The translations under genes were made by a program, and so were the position numbers. Shown piece by piece: positions 20,890 through 33,399 of a DNA stretch of 64,000 nt (positions are counted from its first letter, which is position 1; each line of letters begins with the position of its first letter). Under the pieces are notes generated by a model, which saw nothing but the letters and a program-made list of their open reading frames with translations, was not told where the DNA came from and searched no databases. Source of the stretch: Prorocentrum cordatum (Eukaryota > Sar > Dinophyceae > Prorocentrales > Prorocentraceae); contig CAUYUJ010021670.1 of NCBI GenBank assembly GCA_963575745.1, forward strand, positions 62,001 to 126,000. Direction: 5' to 3'.

Positions 20890-21770
20890 GGCTCACCCCC
20901 TCGAGGAAGCGCAGACATTGACCAGCGGCGGGTCCCGTTTCCGTTTTTGCGGGCAATGCTTCTGTTCCCCATTGCAGCCTGGAGTTTCGGGTCGGGCTCC
21001 CTTCCCCAGAAGCCCGACGCGCACTGGACATAGATAACCACCTGCCCCCAGCGCCCCCCTCGAGGCTTGATTCGATTCTCAGTGCGCCTCGGCCTTGTGG
21101 CGCCACTTCCAAGGAAGTCCAAGACGCACTGGATCTGGATATAGTCTTGCCCGCAGTCTTCGGGCAGGATCGGCGCGCGCCGTCGCCAAATTGGGCGGCC
21201 CTGGCCTCACGTTTCGGGGGACGCCTGCCCCGATCCGTGGATCTGGCGCCCACGCGCCAGATGCACGGCGTCCTGTCCATGTCACCGTGTGTTCGGCCCT
21301 TCAGTCCGCAGACGGCAGCTGTGCAGCTTGTGCTCCACCATCCCCGGCGCCATGGCCACGCGTGGGCCCCGCGGACGGTGTGCAGCTGCGCAGGTGTTCA
21401 CCACCGCCGTTCCTGGCCGGGGCCAGCCTGGGCCCCAGAAGGTGCTCAGAGGCCCTCCTGGTCGAGGCCAGCCCAGGGCCCTGGACTGCCATGGCCAGGG
21501 ATCAGGCATCCCAGCGAGCGGCCCTCGAAGAGCTCCCTTGAACTGCAGGTGTCGTTCCTGGGCTGACTCGCGCGTGTGCCCCTAGGTGTCCAACTGCCCG
21601 CGGCAGACCTTGCGCCCGTGGCGGCGCAGGAGCTCGAAGGCGTGCAGGATGCTCTGCCAAGTTCTCCCACAATGCCCGGTGGAACCAGCGTGGGGCAGCC
21701 CTGCGAAACAGCGCCAAGGTTGGCCCTCGAACATTCGTCTCCTCACCCCTGGCGTGGGGTGCTGTCTGGA
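20890..21770. other. No gene seen
   Basis: GC-rich unique-looking sequence. Long frames on both strands lack domains; none was accepted. Confidence 0.45.
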
Positions 21771-21774
21771 CGCC

Positions 21775-21910
21775 CCGTCGGAGACCACCGCACTGCACCG
21801 CACCGCGGCGCACGTGTACCGCAGCGCACCGCACAGCCCGGACCCGCACACGTGCACCGCGCGCCGCGCTGCACCGCGCCGCGCATCGCGCAGCACCCTA
21901 CAGTTGCCCC
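21775..21910. repeat. Degenerate CGCACCGCACTGCACC-type repeat
   Basis: Short CACCGC/GCACG units recur through the segment, making Arg/His/Ala-rich frames that are artefacts. Confidence 0.7.
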
Positions 21911-22286
21911 ACTGCACGCGTGCGCCGGCCGAAGCTCCGGCCGACCTGCACCTGATCGGTGATGCCGTGGTCGGCGTTTCGGGGGGGCGCGCCCGCTTCG
22001 GAGGCCCCCCCCTCGCAGCGCCGGCGTCGAGAATTGCGGCCTGCGGGCGCATGTGCACCACGCTGCACCGCGCCCCGCTCCCGACCCGCAAGCCCAGGCA
22101 CGTGCGGAGCAAGAGGGCAGGATACAGCGGAAATCCATGCCAAGAAACACTCTGCTTGCCTTCAGGTTGCCCTGGGTTTGTTGGGTTTCGATGGTTTTGC
22201 TATGGACAGCGTGACGTTCCCACACCACAAATCAACAGACGTCGTGGGGTCTCAGGGTTGGGTTTCTTGTGGAAGGTTTCTTGTGG

Positions 22287-22652
22287 TCGAGCTCCTACTG
22301 TGGGGAAAGGAGGGGGTGCGAAATCTGCTGTGTTCAACCCGTTTCCGCCGCGCCGCCGGGCCCAGTCCTCGATACACGGGCGCCTCCCAGTGCCAGGAAG
22401 ACCAGCTACGTGAGTGGATTCTCTACCCCCAGACATGCGACGTCCTGATTTTTTCAATGCGGGGTTCCTGCAAGTCCCGATTCTTTCCCCGGGACCGGTT
22501 CTTCATCCTGAGCCGCTTCTTGACGGTCCCGAGGCCTGGCGAGGGCCCCCCGAGGCCGAAATTGGCCCAAAACCTCCCGTCCTGATTTTTTCCACGACGC
22601 GATCACGTCTGAGCCCTACCCTTTGCTATCCGACCCTGTCGTCCCCCCCCGA
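22287..22652. repeat. Family C element (copy C1) interrupted by a family A element
   Basis: The C-type body (GGGGAAAGGAGGGGG, GCGAAATCTGCTG, then CAGCTACGTGAGTGGATTCT) is interrupted at 22429 and resumes at about 22622 with CTTTGCTATCC, which matches the end of the intact copy at 53446. The insertion is family A copy Ab with a CTACCC target duplication. The outer ends of C1 are diverged. Confidence 0.75.
22429..22615 (-). repeat. Short inverted-repeat element, family A (copy Ab), nested, with TSD
   Basis: It starts CCAGACATGCGACGTCCTG and ends GACGCGATCACGTCTGAGCC, the reverse orientation of copy Aa. The 6-bp sequence CTACCC flanks it on both sides (22423-22428 and 22616-22621). Length is 187 bp. 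Its position inside a family C element shows that A was mobile after C had inserted. Confidence 0.88.
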
Positions 22653-22655
22653 CAG

Positions 22656-22800
22656 GCACGCCCCCTCCGGCGCCGTGCGGCGCGTCGCCTCCGTCGCGGC
22701 TGTCGGACTGTAGCCTGGCGGCCGCGTCGCCGCAGACGCGCCGGGGCTCCACCGCGGCGGCGCCGCCGGGGGCTCGCCGGGCGGGGGCGGCGCTGGACGC
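22656..22800 (+). CDS. Candidate exon just downstream of element C1
   Basis: After a CCCCGACAG acceptor (AG at 22654-22655) a frame reads PPPAPCGASPPSRLSDCSLA, then AASPQTRRGST and an Ala/Pro/Gly-rich stretch, with strong G/C third positions to about 22797. The element end and the acceptor are only about 3 bp apart. The right edge is unclear before the GAGCAG repeat. No family is recognised. Confidence 0.38.
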
Positions 22801-22827
22801 GCCTTTTTGTCTCGCCTCACGCGAGGA

Positions 22828-22847
22828 GTAGGGGGAGGAGGAGGAGG

Positions 22848-22895
<48 letters not shown>

Positions 22896-22915
22896 ACAGG
22901 AGGAGGAGGTGGAGG
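22828..22915 (+). repeat. GGAGGA then GAGCAG hexamer repeat
   Basis: GGAGGA units pass into GAGCAG hexamers (about 22850-22892). Confidence 0.93.
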
Positions 22916-22919
22916 TAGT

Positions 22920-23735
22920 GGAGGAGACGGCGCGTCTTGCGCGGGGAGCGACGAGTGTCCCATGGTTCCATCCCGGCTTTCTTCTGAGCTTAGTTCCTAA
23001 GGGTAACACATGCCGTGTACAAAACGTCAGTGCTGGCACGTTGCGTGCTGGCTCGGCACGTGTTGGTCCACGTGGTTTGGCGGACGGTTTGCGCCAGACC
23101 TACGTTTCCAGTCTACGTGTGGAGTTCCATGTCAACACGCTACGTGTTGCGTATTGCTTATCAAGACAGCTAAGCGGACGATCTGTGTCGTTCCATCTTG
23201 GCTTCCTGTTGAGATTTCGGGGCCCTGGGGCCAGCAGAAACGGACCCGGGACGGAAGCAAGTGTCGCCAGGGAAGGGGTCGAGAGCTACGGGGCCGTGGA
23301 TTGAATGACCTGCATCGGTGGATTTCGGGGGTAGGCTTGTGGACGACGTTCAATGGAGGGGAAGCGAGTTGCCAAATCATTTCCAGATGTTTTAAGTATG
23401 TTTCATACATGTCTTAAACATGTAAAACATGACTTGAACCATTGTTCAAACATGTTTCAAACATTTTAAACACATCTTTAATTTAACGGTAGGATTGTTA
23501 GGGTGTCCATTGTCATGGCATCCATAAGGGTAGGATTGAGCAGATAGGTCGTCCTAGAGAGTTCCTGGAGAGCTCTCGCAGGGTGCCAGGACGCGGCGCG
23601 ACGGCTGCGGCGCCCAGTGCAGTCTGCAGGGCCGCAGGCTCTCTCAGAGATTTGTTCGGTGCAGCTGTGCCTGACGTTTCTTCCTGCCGTTGCGTCGGAT
23701 GAAGACCTCGGGCCTCATATCTGGGAAGCGGAGAA
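22920..23735. other. No gene seen
   Basis: Holds a run of short diverged inverted repeats around CACGTGTTGG at 23030-23150, AAACATGTTT-type palindromes at 23388-23475, and the palindrome-rich block at 23536-23662. No coding evidence. Confidence 0.5.
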
Positions 23736-23739
23736 GTAT

Positions 23740-23875
23740 GAGAAGGAGCAGAAGGAGGAGGAGGAGGAGGAGAAGGAGGAGGAGGAGGAGGAGTAGGAGG
23801 AGGAGGAGGAGGAGGATGGATGAGGAGAAGGAGGAGAAGGAGGAGGAGGAGGAGGAGGAGGAGGAAGGGCCACGA
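23740..23875 (+). repeat. GGA/GAA microsatellite
   Basis: GGAGGAGAAGGA-type purine repeat with short interruptions. Confidence 0.93.
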
Positions 23876-24132
23876 ACGACGTTCCCTGTCGGCCATCGGG
23901 AGTCAGGGAATCAGGGACTGCGAGGAGTCGGGAAGGCGAGGTGGGTATGGTAATGGAGGAGAGGCTGGGAGGAGAGGGAGAGAAAGGGGGACGAGCGCAG
24001 CGAGGAACGAGGGGAGGAGGGCGGAGGAGGCAGCGCGGAACGGGGGCGATGGATCTCGATGGATCGACTGCTGGTCGACCCACGGGCCCCAGGCGGCCGC
24101 AGTTGCCCCACCTGCCCCAGCGGCCTATCATT

Positions 24133-24288
24133 AAGTCGGGCCTGTCCCTCTACGGGAGGCATATTCAAAAACAGTGCAATCTTGCCACGATTTCTCTGAT
24201 ATTTGTGTTTGGGGGGAACGTTTGAGTATCTGGGGTTATTTTTTCGTTCGTCCAAAATCCCCCTGTAGGAGGACATATGCCCGACCTG
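24133..24288. repeat. Short inverted-repeat element, family D (copy D1)
   Basis: The left end AAGTCGGGCCTGTCCCTCTA and the reverse complement of the right end (CAGGTCGGGCATATGTCCTC) form an imperfect inverted repeat. The right-end sequence recurs at about 54955-54985 and the left-end sequence at 57289, where it overlaps a splice donor. No ORF. Confidence 0.65.
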
Positions 24289-24289
24289 A

Positions 24290-26155
24290 GCCGATCAGGA
24301 GGTGGAAGGGGAAGACGAACGTCCAGCAAGTATGGGAAACTGTGGGAGATCAGGCGATTCGTGTCTATTGATTTGTGTTCCCCTGGGCTCCCTCATAGGT
24401 GCCCCAGTCGGCCCCATCTGCGCGACGTGGCCCCGGTTGGTCACTGCCCTGTTTGTCCCGGTTGTCCAGCCGGGACTGCCAGGAGCGGTTGCCACATAGA
24501 CGAGGAGTCTGTTGGGCACCTGGGGCCAGCCAGAGTGCAGAATCTCCCCGGCCCAGTGTTTGCCGTCGGGGGGCAAGTCGGGCGCACGTCCCCGGGCTCG
24601 CGCGCGTGGGAGCGGCGTGCCGCCGCCGGCTCCGCTCTATACCTCCAGGGCGTCGCGAAGCAAAGCGTTGAGAGTTGCGACAGACGGTTTCGAGTGGACT
24701 GTGGCCTCCGGTGGGCCGTTTCCCGGGCCCCAGGACAATCGAGCACGTACCTTGGAGGAAGGACTTGCCCCCGGCGGGGGCCCACGCCACCAGGAGTTTG
24801 CGACGTCCGCAGTCTATAGAAGTCCAAGGGTCTCGCATCTTTGCCTCTCACCTTTGCTCCTTGTTCCTATGCTTGGCTGTGCTGGGGCCATCCGGGTCTC
24901 GGTTCGTTCACGCGGCAGGCATCGACAGCACGGGTTGAAGCCATTTTACGGACGGGCATGTGTTCGGGCGTCTTTGTTTCTCCTGAAGTTGGAGGGCAAG
25001 GACGCTAGGCACAGCATTTGTTTAAGAGTTCGTTGCAGCACTTTGACTGTCACCAGTGGGGCTTACCCGGATACCCTGTGCACCCGTTCCTCCTCGCAGC
25101 GCCGATCCTTCCGGTTTGTCCTCCGATCGGTGGCCGCCTCCCTGCAGGAAGCAACATAGCGGCTACCAGGCACTGGAGACGCCCGACAGGCGGCCCCGCT
25201 TTCACGCGTGAGGGCGACGGCAAGCCCAGGTGCTCCGGCCTGTGCCTCGTGAGCTGGAAAGCCAGCACGTGCCGAGTGCTGCTTGAAGGTGGCCCTGGCC
25301 CAAGGCGTCCCCAGCCTCTCGCGCCCTCTCTTGGAGCTCCTGGTGCCTCCCGGGACTCGTATCTGGGGTGCTCCGGAGGCCGTGTAGGGGCACCTTGGGC
25401 CAGGGGGCATCTGCGGCAACACCCGAGGGGGCACGCGCCAGCAATTCGCTGCGTACGCGTAGGCATCGGGGTTTGCTTTGGGGGGGGGTGAGCGCGCTCG
25501 GCGCGGCCACTGCCAAAAAGGCCACCGGCGCGCCGTGCAGAGGGGGGGTGTTCGGAAGCACGCGTGCGCTGGGGCGGCGTCGGTTTCCTCCCGCAGCGGG
25601 GGAGAAGAGGGAGGAGGCGAGGGAGGGAGAGGAGGATAACGATAGGATCCGAGTGGAGGGGTGAGGCGGAGGGGGAGGGCGAGCTGAGAGGGAGGAAGAG
25701 GATGGGAGCAGGAGGAGGGCGAGGAGCGAGGAGGGTAGGATTTCATGGGAGGGAGGAGGAGGAGGCGAGATGGGGAGGAGTTCGCCGGCTCGATTCGATT
25801 CGATTTCCCAGCTTGCCGATTTGAACCAATTCGACGCGGAGATTCCCATGTTCGTTTGAGATTTCGAGTTCGCCCGGTCCGACTCTTGCCGATTCGATGT
25901 GTCAGCCGATTCTTGCTTGCTGGTCTAGCTTCGCTGCGGATGGATATGTCACGCCGGGCTGTGTTCTGCGCGTTTGCAAACGCGAACTAACCCCGGCCCC
26001 TTTAGAATCCCCAGCCAATGTAGATTTGGTCCGGAAGAGTGGCGGTAAGGCTGAACTTCATTATCGCGCGGGACAATTGCGAATCGAAGTTGTTTTATTT
26101 TTCTGTGTTGACTGGCAACATCAAGATCCCACGTCTGGCAGGGCTATATAAGACG
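24290..26155. other. No gene seen
   Basis: GC-rich to about 25500, then purine-rich GGAGGA-like sequence at 25590-25780. The segment around 24330-24410 resembles 56940-57065 (both have AAGTATG-GAAA and TTTGTGTCTATT), another dispersed repeat. No domain was found in any frame. Confidence 0.5.
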
Positions 26156-26156
26156 A

Positions 26157-26201
26157 CTTCTATTATTATAAGCGCGATTACTCCTACATCTACGACTCTT
26201 C

Positions 26202-26255
<54 letters not shown>

Positions 26256-26262
26256 ATACTAC

Positions 26263-26304
<42 letters not shown>

Positions 26305-26311
26305 CACCACC

Positions 26312-26358
<47 letters not shown>

Positions 26359-26639
26359 GACGACGACGACGACGACGACGACGAGGACGACTACTACTAC
26401 TACTACTACTACTACGACTACTTTTAGTACTAGTACTAGTACTAGCACTAGCACTACTACTACTACTACTACTACTACTCCTGCTGCTGCTGCTGCTGCT
26501 ACTACTACTACTACTGCTGCTGCTGCTACTACTACTGCTGCTGCTGCTGCTACTACTACTACGACAACAACAACTATTACTAACATTATTTCTACGACTA
26601 CGACTACGACTACGACTACGCCGATTAATACTACCATTA

Positions 26640-26672
<33 letters not shown>

Positions 26673-26698
26673 TTACTACTACTACTACTACTTCTACG

Positions 26699-26733
<35 letters not shown>

Positions 26734-26735
26734 CA

Positions 26736-26789
<54 letters not shown>

Positions 26790-26814
26790 TGACTTCTAAT
26801 ACTACTACTACTAT

Positions 26815-26859
<45 letters not shown>

Positions 26860-26906
26860 GACTACTACTACTATTATTACTACTACTACTACTACTACCA
26901 CCATTA

Positions 26907-26963
<57 letters not shown>

Positions 26964-27007
26964 GTACTACTACCTCTATTACTACTACTACTACTACTAC
27001 TACTACT
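26157..27007 (+). repeat. ACT trinucleotide microsatellite, about 850 bp
   Basis: Mostly ACT/TAC repeats with ACC, ACG, GCT and TAT variants. It creates a 500-codon polythreonine frame and a polyvaline frame on the other strand; both are artefacts of the repeat. Confidence 0.98.
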
Positions 27008-27699
27008 GTGTGTGAAGTCCGCTCATATCCCCATTCTATCACCACATACCGCTACTGTATCGGCCCAGGCATTGACATTCACACTAACAATGCGCTGCCC
27101 TCCGTGCAGCGCCCAAGAAAAGGAGTAGCCAACCTCTTCCTCCTTGCCTCTACCTACGGACCCCTTCATCGGATCGACCCCTCGGTCGTCCCCGTATACA
27201 CACCGATTACCAGCCTTTTCTTTCACGCTCTTCGCAGTCGCGACTCGCGTCATCGTGGGCCCCGCCGCTTGGCGCTGCCCCCTCGGGGCGCAGTGCCTGT
27301 ATGCGCGCGGCGTCCTCGACGGCGCGCGGTCGCGACGGCTCTGTGGAGGGCGAGAGAATTTGTGATACCCGCTTCCCCCCTTTCAGGAGAAGGTAGTACC
27401 GCTTCGCTAGCGGCTGCACTGGGACAACTCCTACCTGATTCCCCGCTGTCGCTGCCGCCCGCGCGCGCTCAAACGGCGAGGACGACGAGGACCTCGCCTC
27501 CCGCGGCGCCTGATACGTCCGTATCATGTGCGCCAGTGGGAACACTTGCAGGTGTCCAATCAGTCCTCGGAGCCGCGGCTGGATTCGCTACACCTGCCCC
27601 CATATCCTCTTACTTTTGCTGATACGAATGGCGTGGGTGGCAACGCCTGCAGCGGTGGCGCTGCGACCGTGTCTCCAGACATCGTTTCCGCGCGCAGCC

Positions 27700-29810
27700 G
27701 CCGTTGGGCCAAGGTCACGTCACCCACCAACATGTCTGTCTGCGAACATGTGCGTGTCATAGAGAGTCGTGCTGGTCGGGCATTTCAGCGCAACGTTCCA
27801 GAACGGTATCACATTCGCTCTCTTGCTCGGGACGCCATCCGCAAACCCTCGCAGAGACGTTCCCGGCACGGCTTTCAACGGCGCGACCTCGTGTCGGATC
27901 CCTCTCCCACCGCCAGTGACATGGCGGAGCTCCGAGGCCAGGTTGAAACTTACACGACCCAGCAATTGTCGGGTCTGGCCGCGCAGACGGCCACCCTCAG
28001 AACAGAGCTTCAACGCGCTCTTGCTTTGGCTGACGTCCGGGTCGCTAAAGACCGATCCGCGCTCAGGTCCAGCTTCAAGCTGACCAGATGGAGTCACGCC
28101 GAGGTTCCGATTCCAGCACGATTCAGACGCTTCACGACTACCTCTTCCAGATGGAGGCCCTACTTGTGAGCGTCAGAGACAACGGGGTTGCCGCCACCAG
28201 GACTTTACACGATGAGCTCCTGATGGTCCGACAGATCCCACCTGCGGAGGTGCATGTACCCACGGGCCCAGAGCTACGTGAGGACTTCAAACGCACTTCG
28301 TACCCAGGTCGAGATGACCGCTGCCACATTACACTCCCGCCGGACCACAGTCGCGTCTGAGTTGGACGGCAAGCTGCGTGGTGCCAGATGGCCTACGCTC
28401 AACGTCTTGACGTTTCAGATGGACGTGTGCCAACGCTTGAGAACCGGGTCTCCACGGTCGAGCAGCAGCAACTACCTGAACTAAGGATTGTTTTTGCTGA
28501 CCCCGACTTCGGTTTGTGATTTCGCCCCCCTCGAAGCCCGAATGGCCGAGGTAGAGATGGCGGCGGACCACGCGCAGTTTCGACGCACCCAGATATCCCA
28601 AGAAAGAGACGCCGAAAAGGCACGGGCAGAGGAAGCGCTCACCCGTTTGGAACATGAGCGCGAAGCACTCCACCGACGAATCCAGGACATAGAGCAACAG
28701 CTGGACAGGTACTCCCAGCGAATCCACGACATTAGCGGTGAAAAGCGTGGCCTTCAACAAAGCGCTCACAAGATGCAGCGCGACATCACGACCAACAGAG
28801 CTACACAGACCGCCCACGGGAGCCACGCTCAGATCCAACCAGCCCGCCGCCTGATCACCGGCAGCAGCGAGCCTCTACACTTGCCCATGGTGACATCCGC
28901 ACGGGCCCTACGCGACGTACCTCGCCTGGCGTCGCCTCCGCTGCGCCTTCTACACAGACGCGTCACGCTTCCGCTGCGCGACCCCCTTCGCCGACCCAGC
29001 CGGTTCCATCGCAGACATTATCACGCGTCTCACTTACCAGTGCAGCACCAACCAAGGAATCAGACACCGTACGCATCCCACAACTACCACGCACAACACG
29101 CCTACAACAGTGGCAACATATGGTCAGCAACAACTTTGGTAGCGCTTCCGGACGCCCTGCCCAAGCCCACGCATTCCTGCGCGCTGCAGAACAACCAACC
29201 ACAACCTACGAGGACGTCCAGGACAGCGGCGACTTCCAGAGTATCGATTGGAACAGCTGGACTGACCGCCGTCCTCAACTGTGAGCTTCGCTACCGCATC
29301 CAGATCCCCACAGCTCAGGAACACAAAGCTGGCCGTAAAAGTCACTGCAGTCGACGACACAGTGCGCGACTTTGAACGTCTACAACTGATGCGCACGCGG
29401 GGCGACGACCTCCAACGGCTATCGCGCACTGGGACAACGCACTGTTAGAATGCCGCGAAGCACCCGATACGCGTATACTCGAGTCGTTATTCCGAGCGCA
29501 GATACGACGACGCTACTTGATGGAGCAGGATATACACGACTATAGCAAGATGGCTCACGACGACCTTCATAACACACACGAGTGGCTTCGAACACGTGTT
29601 CTCGCAAACCTCGAAGTGCACCGACTTGGGCGCAACCGGCGCAACCTCAATGACGAATCGAGCCGACGCGACTCGATGATTTGCGCAGCGTTTAAGTCTG
29701 GACGGTGCCAGAATTGTGAACGGAGCAAAATGCTACGCGCTGTGTCTAGCAGCCGCCCCGCGCCCGCGACCGCCGCAACGATCCCCCACCCATGGCAGGG
29801 GCGCCCGTGA
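27700..29810 (+). pseudogene. Gag-like region with coiled coil
   Basis: Pieces in different frames include MAELRGQVETYTTQQLSGLA, then MEALLVSVRDNGVAATRTLH, and a long charged helix around 28540-28770 (DAEKARAEEALTRLEHEREA, then LHRRIQDIEQQLDRYSQRIH) predicted to be a coiled coil. Further on, QLMRTRGDDLQRLSRTGTTH-type sequence suits a Copia capsid core. Assignment is by position and texture, not by a diagnostic motif. Confidence 0.5.
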
Positions 29811-29869
29811 CAGACGACCTTTCACTGGCCGCTCCTCCGGCCCACTGACGAAGGAGAAGCCCAAGCATA

Positions 29870-31100
29870 AATGTTGTTATGCTTTCGCCAAAACGCGGAT
29901 CCTGCCCGCTCCAAGATCGCTGCAAATGCCCGCGCGCCCCCAAATGCACTTTCTTTGCGGACCCGAAGTTGACGTGCGGGCGCGTAAACAGCTGCCGCAA
30001 TGCGCGCGTTGACCCTAGCGCTAAGACTCCCGATCGGAGCCCCGTTCGACCCTCCAGCCGAGACAGCCGCAACTGGGCACCTTTCCCACGACATGCGGGG
30101 GGGCAGAAGCCTTCGCCCTACAAGGGCCGGCTCCCCTCCCGTAGTCCGGGGGGCGCACGTCGGTCACGACGAGGCTCGCCGTCTCCCGCGCGCGGGGGGC
30201 GCCCCGACTCGCGCGGTCCGGGGGTTCGCGGCTGGCCGCCCCGCCCCCCGCCGCGATCCCGCGCCTCTTCGCGGCGCTCCAATCGGGGCCAATGCCGTGG
30301 GCGCTCACCTTCCAGAAGTGATCGGACTGGCGGCCGTTCTATTTCCTGTCGCGCCAGCTGATCACCACCCAGTCGCGATCGTGTCAGGTCTCCCGCGGCA
30401 AGTCGGCGCGATCCACGCCGCGGTCGCGCGTGCGTGACCCGCGAGCGACTCCTACTGCCCGACCCGGCACAACGGAAGATCCGCTTCAACCTTGACAATG
30501 TGGACACCACCACCTACGCGGTGAAGTGTAGATGTACAAACGGATTGAATCTTCATGCGGTAGAGGAGACAAGGTCGACGTGCCCGACGTTTTACCAGAC
30601 TGGTGGTTGAAGGCTAGCGCACGCGCGCTGCCCGCCACACAGACAGAGGCCCGACGCTTGCACGACGAACTCACGCATGCACCACGAGCTCACGTTTGCA
30701 CGACGAGCTCACGGACATGGATCTTACATAGCAGCTCTGCCCACCACATACAGAACAAGTCCGGCCTCCAACGCGCGGGACCACTCGAGTGCGACAAGGG
30801 CGAGAACGCATCTTCGAGACAGCCAACGGCGACCACGTCGTCAACGATCACATCCAGCTTGCACTACCCCGCATTGGACGATCGAGTCAGGCGCTGGCAA
30901 TGACGGGCTGCCCATTGGTACTTTCCGCGGGGCAATTGGTGCAGGAAGACGGTTTCCGACAGCTCTGGGATCCACAATTTGGTTACTACAGGACCCTCGC
31001 GGTCAATGCTACCAGGTCACTGTCGGCGACCGAGTCCCCGAGCTCGACTTCAGCATTCTGCAGAAGATGCCACCTCCCGACTTGTGCATTGCATCCCCTG
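29870..31100 (+). pseudogene. Zinc-binding box and protease region
   Basis: KRGSCPLQDRCKCPRAPKCT (about 29890) has a Cys/His-like spacing seen in dinoflagellate Copia gag ends. A stretch of Arg/Ser/Gly-rich sequence follows. At 30815-30985 ANGDHVVNDHIQLALPRIG, SSQALAMTGCPLVLSAGQLV and QEDGFRQLWDP match the region around the aspartic protease of these elements. The protease active-site triplet itself was not identified with certainty. Confidence 0.55.
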
Positions 31101-31219
31101 CATCCCGACACCGCCGACGTGCGCGGCTTCGGGATGATGACAATCCGATTCTGCTCGCATGTGCACACCACGACGGTGCTACAACGGCGCCGATGAACAC
31201 ACCTGCATCGACTACGGAT

Positions 31220-32157
31220 CGAATCGGTCGACGTCGAGCACAGTTGCTCCGGCTGTTACAACAGCACCTGTACTACTTGGCAGACCACGTCCACCGATCG
31301 ACCCGTCGCACTACATCACCCACAGCCCAAAACACCCTGACTGCGAGGTCTGTGCACGCATCCTGGCGCGCAACACCGCGCCGACGTCGGTGCCGATCCA
31401 ACCCGCCTACTGGCCCTACTGCTGATGCCGTTCAATGCGAGGCGTTCGTGCCACAATGATTCGGTGAAGCTCTGACTGCCGACCACGCCGTCCTGGCGGC
31501 GGATGAGGCCGCCGACAAGTATGGTGACGAATGCGCCTGGGTTGTGCTGGGTAAGCTCACGGGCGCTATAGCGGCGTGCCCGGCGAAGCACACATACGCC
31601 GAACCCACCGAGATTTAATATTTGGAATTCCTCGCCCAATCGAGGTAGCAGCCCGCACTTGCACGGGCAATTCCGGGTGGCTACAGCATGCGCGCCGACA
31701 ACTGGGATGGCGACGCGACGCTAGCACGCCACGCCGGCCACAGACCAACGCTATTGCCGAACAGGCAGTCAAGTCCGTTATACAGGGCACCCGAGCGGTG
31801 CTCCACAATTCGGGCCTGGGTCATGAATGGTGGAAGAGAGTCATGCAGGCAATGTTGTGTGGCCACAATTCTACTACTGGACCATGTCACGGGGTTGCTG
31901 CCACATTAGAGGCATGCGCTGACGTCACCTCTCATGAAGATCACTTCGGGGAATCCTTCAAGGGTGGCATACTTCCTTCTGGTACTCGCATATTCTGGAA
32001 GTGTTTGAACCCGGACCTCAACAAGTCCGCGGCGAAGTTTGACGAGACCACGCGAGAAGGCTTGTTCATGGGTTACCAATTCCACTTTGGCGGGCGCTGG
32101 TCCGGTTACTACCTCGTTATCGACGCGGCCGCGTGCGCTAAGAACACCGACGGATAA
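31220..32157 (+). pseudogene. Copia integrase
   Basis: ITHSPKHPDCEVCARILARN (about 31316-31375) is the H-H-C-C zinc site at the integrase N-terminus. Further along, TPRRPQTNAIAEQAVKSVIQ and GLGHEWWKRVMQAM are the catalytic-core end with the expected glutamate. LPSGTRIFWKCLNP, EGLFMGYQFHFGGRWSGYYL and VIDAAACAK form the C-terminal part seen in dinoflagellate Copia elements. A frame change and an in-frame stop near 31615 separate the halves. Confidence 0.82.
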
Positions 32158-33390
32158 TATGTCCGCGTGCGTCGTGTCAAGAGCATTGTGATGCCTTGCG
32201 GTAGACCGATTCTTCCTGTCCGCGAAGGTCTCATCCGACACCGCAGCCCAGAGAAACGCGAGTTAATCTCGTTCCAAACGTCCCGACCTTTGGGCGCACC
32301 CGCACAGGGCGACCCTGTTCTACTGTACCCGGCGGAGTGGGATGATCCCAGCTCATCGAAACCTCTCGAATCTGAACCACCTGAGGTTTCTAGCCCCGGA
32401 GCACAGCCTCCTGAGTCACTTGGGCCTACGGCTCCGGCCCCTGGGCCTGGAAACTGGGAACGACGCGGTGAAGCTGTCCTACGCCGCGTCCGGACACCGC
32501 GGACTCAATTGTTCCGCCCGACTGATGACATCATTGGGATTCTGGTCCCGGTAGACAAGATGGACGTTATCCGCAGCTTTGAAACGACGTCATTTCTTGA
32601 GGGTGAGAAATACTTCCGCGATGTCTGGGATGGCTTCGACAACGACCGCCGTCATCTCAGTGAACCCTGGGCCGGCATCGTGCGCTTTTACAAGCGGCCT
32701 GAGATCCCGACGGACGGTGAGACCAACATCCTCGGCTCCAGACTCGCGCCCAAGCTGCCTCCCGACCAGACCGCGTGTTACCATAATTCTGGAATAGCAT
32801 GTCCAGAAAAGAACGAATGGCGGAGAGAGATTTCGCTGAGGAAGTGCTTCGTGCACGGCAAACCCGCCGCGACTCCACTCTTCGCGTCTGGACACGCACC
32901 GACAAGACCGCTCGTCACTTTCAGACCTCCGACGGCGACGGGCCACCCTGGACCACGGTGGAGTGACGTCTTGCCTACGACCTACACAACAATGCCGTCA
33001 TCAGAGTCGAAAGTGTGTCGGGCATTACTGACAGGCGCATTACACATGCTTCCCTTCCCGACCGACCTCGTGACATCACCGCCGTACTTTGTTGCCGTCC
33101 ACAGCCGGATGCACATCCTGCAAGCGCTGCACGCTTGTATGCGCTGACGGACATGTCCAATATGGCACCCGCGATGCCGCCTCTATCCGACCACCAGCAG
33201 GAGTGCAGAAGCAATATTGATCCCACCCGCTCGAAGCGACCATGCATTGTCACTCGCAACCTCGTCACACGCAACCTTGCCAAGAAGGAAGTCGCGGCTG
33301 AACCCCGAGCACAGGATGAAATTCGCAAAGACTGCGAACGCCTGGACAAGAAGCAAACGTGGATGCTCGACACGGTTATGGAACGTGACG
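32158..33390 (+). pseudogene. Linker between integrase and RT
   Basis: A long frame (32167-33147) starts MRRVKSIVMPCGRPILPVRE, directly continuing the integrase sense after one TAA, then Pro/Glu-rich sequence. At 33230-33400 RKSRLNPEHRMKFAKTANAW or its alternative frame leads into RT. No enzymatic motif was seen. Confidence 0.5.
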
Positions 33391-33399
33391 ATGTTGTAC

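Noticed and set aside
26039-27622. A 527-codon polythreonine ORF (+) and its polyvaline counterpart (-)
   Set aside because: Both are translations of the ACT microsatellite; no non-repeat domain is attached.
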